From contig CABJBM010000009.1 in the NCBI GenBank assembly GCA_902363835.1, forward strand, positions 1-64,000: DNA of 64,000 bases. The letters run 5' to 3'. A program made the position numbers and the translations under genes. The notes beneath the pieces were generated by a model, which saw only the letters and a program-made list of their open reading frames with translations, ran no database searches and had not been told where the DNA came from. Positions 24,301-32,080 of this stretch are shown piece by piece. Numbering within the stretch: the stretch's first letter is position 1; each line of letters starts with the position of its first letter. The DNA comes from Lachnospiraceae bacterium (GTDB taxonomy: Bacteria > Bacillota > Clostridia > Lachnospirales > Lachnospiraceae).

Positions 24301-26457
24301 ACCTTAAAAAATCAGGTAAAAGTATCAGGCAGCTCCATCAACGGTACCGGCACCAATGCATCTTATCAGGTGGACAGTTCTCATGCCAGCGCCACCCTGG
24401 AACGCAACGGCTACTTAGACATCCGCAAAGTCAATGCCCAGAATCAGATCATTGATGGCGCCGTATTCACATTGTATACAGATAAAGCCCTTCAAGACCC
24501 TGTTCGTACCACCATCGTGCAGCCGGATGGCACGCTGCGGATTATTCCGATTCCTGCACCAAAAACTTTTGGTGATCCTGGGTTTACCTACTATTTAAAA
24601 GAAACAACGATTCCGGATACCTATGAATCAGATGATATGGTTTATGTAGTGACTGTTGAAAAGAACTCAAGCAATAAGGCAGTCACTACGGTAGCAGGAA
24701 AATCAGCGGGAACAGTTCTTACGGTTGTGAACTACAAGCCTGACACCGTGGGGAGTTTAAGCATCAGTAAAACGGTTGACGGCAATGGAGGGGATACCGG
24801 CAAAGAATTTAACTTTACCATTCACCTTACCGGACCAAATGCAGACAGAACTTATAATTACATTGGATCAGGCAGTAAGGAAAACGGCCTGCTTACTGTC
24901 ACAGGCGGTCTTGGAACCATTCAGCTTAAGCACAATGAAAGCATCATGATAACCGGACTTCCAAAGGATACTTTCTATGTGGTAACGGAAGACGATTATT
25001 CTGCGGATGAATACCTGACCGGCAGCACAGGCTCGTCCGGCATCATTAAAACAAATGAGGTGAAGGCGGCCGCCTTTACCAATACAAAGTTCCTGCCAGG
25101 AAGCCTGGCCATCAAAAAAACGGTAAAAGGAAACGGCGGTGATAGGGAAAAATTGTTTGAGTTCACCGTATCCTTTACAAAACCAGGCGGCGGCCCGGAT
25201 AACCGGTCCTACAGCTTCACCGGAACAGGAGGCGCTTTGGACGGAACCATAGAAAGCGGCGGTAAAATTTCTCTTTCCGACGGACAGGGCATCATCATAA
25301 CCGGTCTTCCAAAGGATACGTCCTATGCGGTATCCGAAGAAAATTACTCCGGAGATGGATATCACACTGACAGTACCGGTACATCCGGCACCATTAAAAC
25401 AGACGAGGTGCATATAGCGGAATTTACCAATACAAGATTCCTGCCCGGAAGTCTGACCATCAAAAAAACCGTGGCCGGAAACAGCGGCGAAACCGGTCCT
25501 TTTGAGTTCACTGTAAGCTTTGAAAAACCCGACGGTACGCCGGATCATAACCTTTACAGCTTTACCGGAACAGGCGGAGACAAAAACGGCACCATCCAAA
25601 GCGGAGGTAATATTTCTCTTTCCAGGGGACAGAGCATCACAATTACCGGACTTCCAAAGGATACCTCCTATACTGTAACCGAAAAAGATTATTCCGCAAA
25701 CGGATATTCCACTGTTTCTACAGGCTCATCCGGCATTATCACATCTGGTGAAGAGCAGACAGCCTCCTTTACCAATACAAAGATCATGCCTGGAAGCCTG
25801 ACTATCAGTAAGACGGTAACAGGAAGCGGAGCTGACATCAAAAAGAAGTTTGATTTTACAGTGACCTTTCATTCAAACGGGACGTATCCCTACACAGGCA
25901 ATGGGGTTGCTGATGGAACCATTAAGAGCGGCGATAAGATTTCTCTGGCTGACGGAGAAAGCATCACCATCACCGGACTGCCTGACGGAACCGAATATCA
26001 GGTGACAGAGTCCAGCTATTCCCCGGAAAGATACACTGCTGATCAAACGGGAGAAACAGGCACTATCCGCACACTTGAAACATCAACTGCCGCATTTACC
26101 AACACATACCGCAGACCTGCCAGCGGAGGCGGGGGCGGCGGGGGGCCAAAGGTGACAACCATACCTGCTGAACCTGCAGTGCCCACTACAGCTCCTGCAG
26201 CTCCCGTTCCGGCGGAACCCACAATCACCATAGCAGACAGCACGCCTACGGGCAACATGGAAGGCAGAACCTCTGATGAACTAATTAACATCAACGGAGG
26301 CGTTCCTGCAGGAACCAGATACGGGAGAAACGGCCTGCCAAAGACCGGTGACAACCGATCCGGCAATATGGTAATTTACGGCCTGCTCTGCATTTTATCA
26401 GTTTTAGGCATGGCGGCTTCTGCAAACATACTGCGGAGAAAACATTCTGACAAATAA
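21310..26457 (+). CDS. Giant LPKTG-anchored surface adhesin with isopeptide-type domains
   Basis: 1715 aa. Signal peptide at residues 1-31 (KKRKQRR, hydrophobic core, HVWA). A Thr/Ser-rich linker reaches ~residue 110. About five related beta-domains (~120-1030) repeat a WT(I/V)xxN ... TDTLP pattern typical of isopeptide-forming fimbrial or collagen-binding folds. A SpaA/Cna-B domain follows (~1030-1143), then four tandem ~116-aa domains starting at 1148, 1264, 1380 and 1495. Each has Lys in I(K/S)KT, TGLP, and AxFTNT, as expected for an internal Lys-Asn bond. Then come a Gly/Pro-rich spacer, the sortase motif LPKTG at 1676, a membrane helix and RRKHSDK. Start is TTG at 21310 with AGGAGG 8 nt upstream. 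No sortase gene is in the window. Confidence 0.88.
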   Translation: MKKRKQRRLVSWLLVMMITLNVFSPLNHVWAEGLDTLDGGLDSVIEISNSDHVASGSQANKPEASGEEETDVPGDTGGLEKGQTDEPTTATDSNASGVSLLAAPGPMDAVPLAGAKDVTKLLTDLIISITQNDSPVTEITAGQNFTVEGSFHVPVQGDGISDPDQYVRYGDYAILQLDEGITVVGSTELDLMFEGEKVGTLTFENNPLQVRIDFSGEVLNEPGTSNVNCEFGVSMKYTGTDVTEEEPKDNVWILGKQFTIKAAEIPITQTQSKSGKLSDDKTQIEWTVKVNAKKSSDISLLGYLFQDDLTNAGEYVENSFKVNDHEPDPKVTPDAGHVLSYVFGDVKGEQVITFSTEIPANTLITGGTIKNTAKFGKDKLIDTNTPEISIPPKTLIKKSGIAGDGLSGDIYNPNNRTITWTIIANQDQIPLKDLTITDTLPTNPAGLSWKSAKWEYESAADTWAELTTGDGLTDVPSYEYQPAGGAYKLTGTTSKKVRLTIVSNVSDDAYVGSVRTYRNTAYLTWNGKPAGTFSSFADVSIGIDGLTKGYVSTDYVNRQITWRTTVDLKKQTGFTSTSDIKVYDLLIYGKSGTVNIGTSNLPDLLPTGSDLTKLTPKYGQKIVDNSWPAGLNYEIKPVIAGGTRVGDLLIVSGFGTDKAYPFTFKTQVLDPTIFAANTGKSIDNTASLYYGAVYLDNGSASTTYNSNVLSKQVYQAGTNTVGNSENAFNPKDKTAVFRLNINWEGRDLTGAAIANGTLGKVTVTDTLPDGWSFVDIDSNVTYQLYTSTNTLVTDSSDILESAVISGRNAEFVFKKLEKAYYILVKAKLSDDKHMDYLKTSYSNGKNDSYQTAANSVKLTAENDSSWKPQKEASIQVPTQFLVKNINTGKNPIEWTIKFNPYDLPGFTNIKITDKIPVGLELLFLRNGSLDFTAFTVTEYDQMVNGAFPTSGGTVLTTGQLQDRLSYDKDSRELSMTLTDGKLYQIVYITEVTGNVGSTLKNQVKVSGSSINGTGTNASYQVDSSHASATLERNGYLDIRKVNAQNQIIDGAVFTLYTDKALQDPVRTTIVQPDGTLRIIPIPAPKTFGDPGFTYYLKETTIPDTYESDDMVYVVTVEKNSSNKAVTTVAGKSAGTVLTVVNYKPDTVGSLSISKTVDGNGGDTGKEFNFTIHLTGPNADRTYNYIGSGSKENGLLTVTGGLGTIQLKHNESIMITGLPKDTFYVVTEDDYSADEYLTGSTGSSGIIKTNEVKAAAFTNTKFLPGSLAIKKTVKGNGGDREKLFEFTVSFTKPGGGPDNRSYSFTGTGGALDGTIESGGKISLSDGQGIIITGLPKDTSYAVSEENYSGDGYHTDSTGTSGTIKTDEVHIAEFTNTRFLPGSLTIKKTVAGNSGETGPFEFTVSFEKPDGTPDHNLYSFTGTGGDKNGTIQSGGNISLSRGQSITITGLPKDTSYTVTEKDYSANGYSTVSTGSSGIITSGEEQTASFTNTKIMPGSLTISKTVTGSGADIKKKFDFTVTFHSNGTYPYTGNGVADGTIKSGDKISLADGESITITGLPDGTEYQVTESSYSPERYTADQTGETGTIRTLETSTAAFTNTYRRPASGGGGGGGPKVTTIPAEPAVPTTAPAAPVPAEPTITIADSTPTGNMEGRTSDELININGGVPAGTRYGRNGLPKTGDNRSGNMVIYGLLCILSVLGMAASANILRRKHSDK
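24751..26118 (+). repeat. Four tandem 345-348-bp repeats inside the adhesin gene
   Basis: Units begin at 24751, 25099, 25447 and 25792 (period 348, 348, 345 bp; the last is shorter, ending near 26118). All begin with GGN-AGN-(C/T)T(A/G) encoding GSL and contain the ACCGGACTTCC(A/T)-type TGLP block and the FTNT block. The two middle units are the most alike. Such arrays can change copy number by recombination. Confidence 0.85.
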
Positions 26458-26527
26458 CTGCTGAAACAGTTACAAAAAGAAATGCATGCTCTAGAAACAC
26501 AAAGCAGAATAAAAACAAACAGGAATA

Positions 26528-26590
26528 AGAGTGTCTCAAAAGCCGGTTTATATTTTTAAACCCAATGACTTTTGAGACACTCTTTTTTGG
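26528..26590. terminator. Strong bidirectional terminator
   Basis: AGAGTGTCTCAAAAG (26528-26542) pairs perfectly with CTTTTGAGACACTCT (26569-26583), followed by TTTTTT on the plus strand. It lies between the convergent adhesin and Cys-rich protein genes. Confidence 0.9.
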
Positions 26591-26613
26591 CTGGCACCTA
26601 AATTAACTTTCAG

Positions 26614-27588
26614 CTAACATACACTATCAATAATGGTAGCGCTGAGTGTGGAGTTATTGAACAGTGTTGCTGCCCCCTCAGGTGCAAACTGAACGGTGAG
26701 CAATGCATAATAATTACAGCATCCATCGGTTTTATCCATACAGTCATGAATGTGGAAGGAAAAGGAGAAATAATCAAATTCCGGCAGTGAATGATCCAAT
26801 AACCATATTGGACCGATTGGGATCGGAGCCATTTGACAATCACATTGCTTGTATATCTGTATAAAGGCAATTAAAAGAGAAGCAGAAAAAATAGTATTAG
26901 TGGCAAATTCCAGCTCAATGCATGGATGATGAAACTTTGCGGCATTTATATTTAAAGATGCAAGTATATAAGCAGCCCCGGCCGGTGTTCCTCCGGCTAC
27001 CGAAACATTGAATGGAGAACTGCATTTTAAAAATGCCCCGGCACATGGTTTGAAGCAACAGCTGCTGCTGCAATCGGATTCACATTCCTCATTGCCGCAG
27101 TACAGCTGCTTGTCAAAGGAACAACCATCTATTATAACCAATCCACTTAAATTGGCGTTGCTAATGGAAACCACGCCTGCCGTGGCAGCCTCAACGACTG
27201 TCACAACAACATAATAAACGCAGCACTCATCACAAATATCATCACATGTCTTAAATGAAAACGTCCTACTCTCACTTGTTATAAGCGGTCTTACGTGACT
27301 CCAGACTGAATCTACAGGTATAGGGGCTATCTGCCCTGAGCATTGTTTGAATATCTGAAAGTTGACAGATGCAATGGATGCATCTGTAATCAGGTTGCTT
27401 GAAAAGTTTAACCGAACGGTTGAATGCCGCCCGTGACAATTATCAATGGTCAGGAAAGTAATGCGAAAAGAAGTCCCCACACTGGTTCCTTCAGGAATTG
27501 TGAGAGTATCTGTCGTACTGTAGCATAAGAAGGCGCCATTCATTTCTTTAGGAATTTCGTATTCGCAACAGTCACATTGCTTATTCAT
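26614..27588 (-). CDS. Cys-rich duplicated-domain protein, DUF4489-like
   Basis: 324 aa. It contains two homologous halves (~residues 10-155 and ~180-324), each with an (F/I)QI(F/Y)KQC motif, (Q)(I/M)APIP, an SFSF/TFSFK strand, a D-x-C-x-x-x CC-x-YY block and a closing (V/L)TV. About 25 cysteines are present and no signal peptide or membrane segment is seen. It resembles the clostridial DUF4489 family as I remember it; the assignment needs a profile search. Cys-rich, signal-less proteins like this are often spore-coat or exosporium components, and a CATATGCTA box (27662-27670, minus strand) resembles a sporulation-sigma -10. Start at 27588: GGAGGT is 9 nt upstream; the ATG at 27621 has only a weak site. 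Confidence 0.6.
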   Translation of the reverse strand: MNKQCDCCEYEIPKEMNGAFLCYSTTDTLTIPEGTSVGTSFRITFLTIDNCHGRHSTVRLNFSSNLITDASIASVNFQIFKQCSGQIAPIPVDSVWSHVRPLITSESRTFSFKTCDDICDECCVYYVVVTVVEAATAGVVSISNANLSGLVIIDGCSFDKQLYCGNEECESDCSSSCCFKPCAGAFLKCSSPFNVSVAGGTPAGAAYILASLNINAAKFHHPCIELEFATNTIFSASLLIAFIQIYKQCDCQMAPIPIGPIWLLDHSLPEFDYFSFSFHIHDCMDKTDGCCNYYALLTVQFAPEGAATLFNNSTLSATIIDSVC

Positions 27589-27684
27589 TGTAAAATAACC
27601 TCCATCTATGCGTAAATCCATAAATCGTTTACTCTCTTTATGGTATAGTACTATTTATTCATAGCATATGTGAATAATAGCCCT

Positions 27685-29001
27685 TCATTTCTGCTGCTGC
27701 AAATACTTGCTGACCGTCCTCTGAAATATTTTCATGCTGCTGTCAACATTTTTATTTTCCTGCAGGATCTTAGACACCTCTCCATCAGCCAGATTCATGA
27801 CCTGCTGATACTGGAGAAGCTTAGGCTCAATGATGCCATCCTCTATCACATTATACAGCAGAGTGCTGCTGATTACCTGTTCCCCCTCATCCATATCTTC
27901 CTGTATGATATTTGCCCCTTCCTTAGAGGAAGCCACGCTTTTTAAAGCCGGAACTCCCTGGGAATACAGGTACACATCCATCTGCATCTCTTCCGTGTAA
28001 GTCAGCTGCTTTAAAAATTCCCATGCCAGTTTATCATGCTTTGTTTTGCTGTTGATGCCCATTAAAAGGGCCTCAACCTTTGATATGTTTTCCCCTTCTT
28101 TTCCGGCAGGAAAGGTGATGCAGTCCCATTGAAATCTGGTGTATTTCTTGATCCGGTAAGGATAGGTCTTGTAGGTGCGGTATTCCGCAAAGGTCAAAGG
28201 CATGAAAGCGACCCTTCCTTCATTAAAATCTTCCTGAGTGACGCTCTGGCCCTGGTTTAAGTCGTTGAGCCGCTTGATGTATTTGATGGCATCAAGCACC
28301 CGGCTGTCCGTAAAGGAAAGCTGGTCCTGATTCTCGTCATACAGCTTACCTCCGCTGGTGTAAAAAGCATCCCGCCAGCTATAATTATAAGTACCAAACT
28401 GGTCCAGAAGCCCGTCCTTATCCGTATCCTTTGTCACCTTCCTGCATATTTCATACATATCCTCCCAGGTCCAGTCCTCCTTAGGCATCTGGATCCTTTC
28501 CTTTGCCAGCAGGGACTTGTTTACAAACATGAGAGTCGGAACCGTTTCATAAGGCAGGGCATACTGGAGTCCGTTGCGCCGGCCCGTATTTAAAGCCGTA
28601 GTAAAAAAATCCTCTTTATGAAACTCCCCATCTCCTGCCATCATTTCGTCTAAATCCTTCATGACCCCCAGGGAAGTGAACTTGTCAAAGTCCGAATCCA
28701 GTATCATGAACACATCCGGCATCTTCCCCTCCAAAAGCTTTCGGGCGCACCATTCAGAATAATCCTCCTTTGCGATTCCGCTGTAATAATGGATCTTCAC
28801 ATTTGGATGGGACTCTTCAAAACCCTTGACTGCCTTGTCTATGATCTTAAAGCTGTTGGCACTTGCCACATCCCAGTTGCTTCCCGTAAACATGCCGAAT
28901 TCCAGAATTATTTCCCTGTTCTGACTGCGGTAAATCAAGGCCCCCGTTATCAGTGCGGCTATAACGGCACTGATGCAGAGACGCTTTTTCCACTTCCCCA
29001 T
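27685..29001 (-). CDS. Membrane-anchored extracellular solute-binding protein, family 1
   Basis: 438 aa. Residues 8-24 form an uncleaved-looking hydrophobic anchor with no lipobox Cys, then a family 1 solute-binding fold to the end. It contains SHPNVKIHYYSG, MPDVFMI, the DTDKDGLLDQFG loop, and a helical C-terminus. There is no permease gene beside it. It is the last gene of a four-gene sensory operon (binding protein, kinase, regulator, this one), 46 bp after the regulator. It may present sugar to the kinase or to an importer encoded elsewhere (inference). GGGG(A)AG precedes the ATG. Confidence 0.8.
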   Translation of the reverse strand: MGKWKKRLCISAVIAALITGALIYRSQNREIILEFGMFTGSNWDVASANSFKIIDKAVKGFEESHPNVKIHYYSGIAKEDYSEWCARKLLEGKMPDVFMILDSDFDKFTSLGVMKDLDEMMAGDGEFHKEDFFTTALNTGRRNGLQYALPYETVPTLMFVNKSLLAKERIQMPKEDWTWEDMYEICRKVTKDTDKDGLLDQFGTYNYSWRDAFYTSGGKLYDENQDQLSFTDSRVLDAIKYIKRLNDLNQGQSVTQEDFNEGRVAFMPLTFAEYRTYKTYPYRIKKYTRFQWDCITFPAGKEGENISKVEALLMGINSKTKHDKLAWEFLKQLTYTEEMQMDVYLYSQGVPALKSVASSKEGANIIQEDMDEGEQVISSTLLYNVIEDGIIEPKLLQYQQVMNLADGEVSKILQENKNVDSSMKIFQRTVSKYLQQQK

Positions 29002-29047
29002 TTCAGCTTCCCCTTTGTCTTTGATTTGATATTGTTTTCCCTTACCT

Positions 29048-29719
29048 TTATGAAGTCTCTACCCGCTTTCTCACATTGGTCTGAACAGCCCATATGGCAA
29101 GCTGAGTCCTGTCCCTTAAGTCCAGCTTATTTAAAATCGTGCTCAAGTAATTGCGGACTGTTCCCTCGGAAAGGTTTAATGTCTTTGCAATTTCCTTGTT
29201 GCTGGCTCCCTTTTCCACCTGGGCAATGATCTTCCATTCGGTCCTGGTCAATTCCTCCATGTTCTTTTCCCTGACAGATATGGTATCATCTGCCTGGGCC
29301 ATCTGGGAAAAGAAACGAAGCACCTTTGCCGCAATATCAGGATTGATCATGGCCCATCCATTATAAACAGTGGTTATGGCACTCACCAGCTCCTCCATGG
29401 AAACACCCTTTAACATATACCCGCTTGCCCCGTATTTTAACGCATTGTATACGTACTCGTCATCATCAAAGGTAGTCAGTATGATGATCTTGATCTGTGG
29501 ATAGCTTTCCTTTATGATCTTTGTGCACTGTACTCCATCCATCTTTGGCATCCGCACATCCATTAAAATCACATCCGGCGCATTTCTCCTCACACACCGG
29601 ATCACTTCCTGGCCGTCTGCGGCCACATCGGTCACCGTCATGTCCTGCCTGCTGTTTAACACGATCTGCAGGCTCTGGCGGATCAGCTCCTGATCATCCG
29701 CGATCAATACTTTAATCAT
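29048..29719 (-). CDS. NarL/LuxR-type response regulator
   Basis: 223 aa. Receiver domain at residues 1-120 with Asp8-Asp9, phospho-acceptor Asp54 in ILMDVRMP, and KYGASGYMLKG late in the domain. The LuxR-type HTH is at ~150-215 (LTRTEWKIIAQV, SNKEIAKTLNLSEGTVRNYL). The start at 29719 gives the canonical MIKVLIADDQE and overlaps the kinase stop by 8 bp; an upstream frame to 29779 would add 20 unrelated residues. It is the cognate of the adjacent kinase. Likely targets are the rare-sugar and Rbs-type operons upstream. Confidence 0.88.
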   Translation of the reverse strand: MIKVLIADDQELIRQSLQIVLNSRQDMTVTDVAADGQEVIRCVRRNAPDVILMDVRMPKMDGVQCTKIIKESYPQIKIIILTTFDDDEYVYNALKYGASGYMLKGVSMEELVSAITTVYNGWAMINPDIAAKVLRFFSQMAQADDTISVREKNMEELTRTEWKIIAQVEKGASNKEIAKTLNLSEGTVRNYLSTILNKLDLRDRTQLAIWAVQTNVRKRVETS

Positions 29720-31025
29720 AGGTCTCTCCCCTCCGAATCGGTATCCTTGCGTTGACAATAAACCCGTCGCTTCCGTCAAACGTCACAGCTCCGCTTAACA
29801 TCCTGATCCGTTCTTTCATGTGTTTTGTGCCGAAGCCGTTTTTCATTTCCTTGCATCCGACTCCATTGTCCTTAATCTGGATCAGGATGTTCTGATTTTC
29901 CCTTTTTATTGTGATCCATATCTCCCTGGCGTGCCCGTGGCGGATGGCATTGGTGATCCCTTCCTGAACCACCCGGTATATGGCATTTTCCTCATCTTCA
30001 TCAAACTTTAAGTTCTGGACCTTGCAGTCAAAATAAATCCTTGTTTCTGAAACCGCATTAATGTCCGTGACCATCTTGTTAATGGCATATTCCAGGCTGA
30101 ACCGTTCTAAGGCATCCGGCCTTAATTCGCTGACGGAACGGCGGATATCCTTTATTCCGTCCCTGGTGACCTTTGAGATCAGCTCCAGCTGTTTCCTGGT
30201 CTGTTCCGGAGAAGTCCCGATAATGGCAAGACAGGCGTCGATCCCCGCTGCAATCCCGGTCAGGGTATGGCCAAGGGTGTCATGAATCTCCCTGGCCAGA
30301 CGGTTCCTCTCCCTTGTCTCAGCCATTTTTTCAGCCATAAGGGAATATTTCTGAAGCTGCTCATTGACCTCCTGAAGCTTTTCATTGAGCTCATGGATTT
30401 CATCTAAATTTCCCTGCTGTTCATTGATGATGTTGACACAATATACAACAAACACAATGACATTTAAAGATATTAAAATATTGTATACGCTTAAAAGGTA
30501 CTGCTGCACTGATGCGCTGTAATAAGAAATATAATCCTGGATGGAATATAAGCGGTAGGAAATGGACAAAAGCTCATAATCAGCCAATATAAAGCTTCCA
30601 ATGGCAACAGCAGCCAGGATATACCTGGATTTTCCGTTTTTCACATACATGATCACATTGGAAAATACAAGAAGCAGGATTCCGTTATAGTTAAAATTCA
30701 AAAGGATGATGATCCCAAAGCAGATGAGAAAATCCGCCACCAGACTGGTGAGGATGACCTTGCTGTTATTGGGAAACAAACGGTCCCTGATCACCATGCT
30801 TAAGGTAAGCAGCACCAAAAGAAGGGCACAGAGCCATATCTTTGCATAAGGATACCACACGATTGCCTGGATCCCGTTTAAGAATTCCCTTGCAGCGTAT
30901 CCCCTTCGGATTTTTTCAATGGTCCAGTAAATAAAAATACTGATTCCCATAACTGATATCATGTTTAAGACCAGGATCCCCACCTGAAGAAGGCCGATCC
31001 TGCTGTTAAATTTTTTCGCTTCCAT
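29712..31025 (-). CDS. NarL-type sensor histidine kinase with a multi-helix membrane sensor
   Basis: 437 aa. About six membrane helices occupy residues ~10-190, with little extracellular sequence between them. A coiled coil follows (~200-235), then HisKA_3 with the phospho-His in RLAREIHDTLGHT and an HATPase_c domain (ENAIYRVVQEGITNAIRHG, DNGVG). The small outside loops imply that the signal comes through a partner, probably the binding lipoprotein encoded 8 bp upstream. The start at 31025 has AGG 8-10 nt upstream; a TTG at 31043 would overlap the previous stop codon. Confidence 0.87.
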   Translation of the reverse strand: MEAKKFNSRIGLLQVGILVLNMISVMGISIFIYWTIEKIRRGYAAREFLNGIQAIVWYPYAKIWLCALLLVLLTLSMVIRDRLFPNNSKVILTSLVADFLICFGIIILLNFNYNGILLLVFSNVIMYVKNGKSRYILAAVAIGSFILADYELLSISYRLYSIQDYISYYSASVQQYLLSVYNILISLNVIVFVVYCVNIINEQQGNLDEIHELNEKLQEVNEQLQKYSLMAEKMAETRERNRLAREIHDTLGHTLTGIAAGIDACLAIIGTSPEQTRKQLELISKVTRDGIKDIRRSVSELRPDALERFSLEYAINKMVTDINAVSETRIYFDCKVQNLKFDEDEENAIYRVVQEGITNAIRHGHAREIWITIKRENQNILIQIKDNGVGCKEMKNGFGTKHMKERIRMLSGAVTFDGSDGFIVNARIPIRRGETYD

Positions 31026-31033
31026 CTCTCTAC

Positions 31034-31981
31034 CTACTGCCAACCGTCAATTTCATAATGATCAAGATTGTCCTTTGTGATCAGGGTACTGGGAAGGCTG
31101 ATGTATTTGTCCACCGGCTCTCCTGCCAGATGCCGGTACGCTGTTTCTGCCGCCACCCTGCCAATGGACTTGGGGCTTTGGGCGCTGGTTCCGGTAACAT
31201 AACCCATATCCAGGATTGCCTTAAAATCAGGAGAACCGTCGATCCCATAGATCAGGATCCCCTCTTCTCTCCTTGCCTGCTGCAAAGCTGCCAAAGCTCC
31301 CAGGGCCGTGGGATCGTTGCCTCCCAGGATCACGTCAAAATCAATATTTTTCCGAAGAAATTCCTCCATTACCTTGGAGGACACCTCAATTTCCCCGCCG
31401 GCCGCGTGGCGGTACACCACCCGGTAATTGTCATTTCCTGCAATGGCATCGGTAAATCCCTGGGAACGGTAAGTGATGGACATTTGTATGGGGTTGTCCA
31501 GAATTACGATATTGGCGGATTTCTTCCTCTTCATCATATCCAGGGCACAAAGCTGGCCTGCCTGATAATTGTCTGTTTCTATGATCGATATGACAGAATC
31601 CCTGTCCTTTACCACGGTATCCACATTGATAACGGCAACTCCTGCTTTTTTGCACGCTTCAAGGGCAGGGGAAACAGCTTCCCAGTCCACCGGATTTAAG
31701 AACAGCATGCAGATCCCTTCATCAATCAATTCCTGAATCTGCTGGTTCTGTTTCTCCTGATCCTGAAGCGGGTCCCTTGTGAGCAGAATATCCCCATTGG
31801 CCTCAACCACCTCTTCGATTCCCTGGTTCAGTATGTCAAAATAGGGGTTGTTCCTGGTCATATAGGTTGCCCCGAAAAGGAGGGCCTCATGCTGCCTGGG
31901 CCTTCCTTCATTCCCTTTGCAGGCAGGTAAAGTGGCCAATATTCCAATGATCAGAAAGAATAATCCTGTTCTCGCCTTCAT
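31034..31981 (-). CDS. Sugar-binding lipoprotein (RbsB fold), probable sensory partner of the kinase
   Basis: 315 aa. Lipobox TLPAC with Cys21, then a periplasmic-binding-protein type I fold: FGATYMTRNNPYFDIL, later GGNDPTALGALAAL, YGIDGSPDFKAIL and GTSAQSPKSIG. These blocks are shared with the RbsB-like protein at 34684-35775, so the two are paralogues. This copy sits after the terminator of the ABC operon and immediately before the kinase gene, which suggests ligand sensing rather than transport. The start at 31981 has GGGAAG upstream; longer frames to 32035 lack a ribosome site. Confidence 0.82.
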   Translation of the reverse strand: MKARTGLFFLIIGILATLPACKGNEGRPRQHEALLFGATYMTRNNPYFDILNQGIEEVVEANGDILLTRDPLQDQEKQNQQIQELIDEGICMLFLNPVDWEAVSPALEACKKAGVAVINVDTVVKDRDSVISIIETDNYQAGQLCALDMMKRKKSANIVILDNPIQMSITYRSQGFTDAIAGNDNYRVVYRHAAGGEIEVSSKVMEEFLRKNIDFDVILGGNDPTALGALAALQQARREEGILIYGIDGSPDFKAILDMGYVTGTSAQSPKSIGRVAAETAYRHLAGEPVDKYISLPSTLITKDNLDHYEIDGWQ

Positions 31982-32023
31982 GCTTTTCACTTCCCGGTTT
32001 GGTTTATTTATTGTAACGTGGAT

Positions 32024-32053
32024 AGTATACCACAAAAAGCGTCTCTCTGTTAA
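32024..32053 (-). promoter_or_regulatory. Promoter of the sensory operon, overlapping the upstream terminator
   Basis: Minus strand TTAACA (32048-32053), 18-bp spacer, TATACT (32024-32029). The -35 lies in the loop of the rbsC terminator. Confidence 0.6.
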
Positions 32054-32066
32054 GGAAACGCTTTTT
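32034..32066 (-). terminator. Terminator of the Rbs-type ABC operon
   Basis: AAAAAGCGT (32034-32042) pairs with ACGCTTTTT (32058-32066), giving a T-run on the minus strand. It follows the permease stop at 32081. Confidence 0.75.
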
Positions 32067-32080
32067 GCAAGGACTTGATT

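Noticed and set aside
24868-25599. 243-codon antisense open frame within the adhesin gene
   Set aside because: It mirrors the tandem repeats of the plus-strand gene, has no ribosome site, and the encoded sequence is the codon shadow of the repeats.
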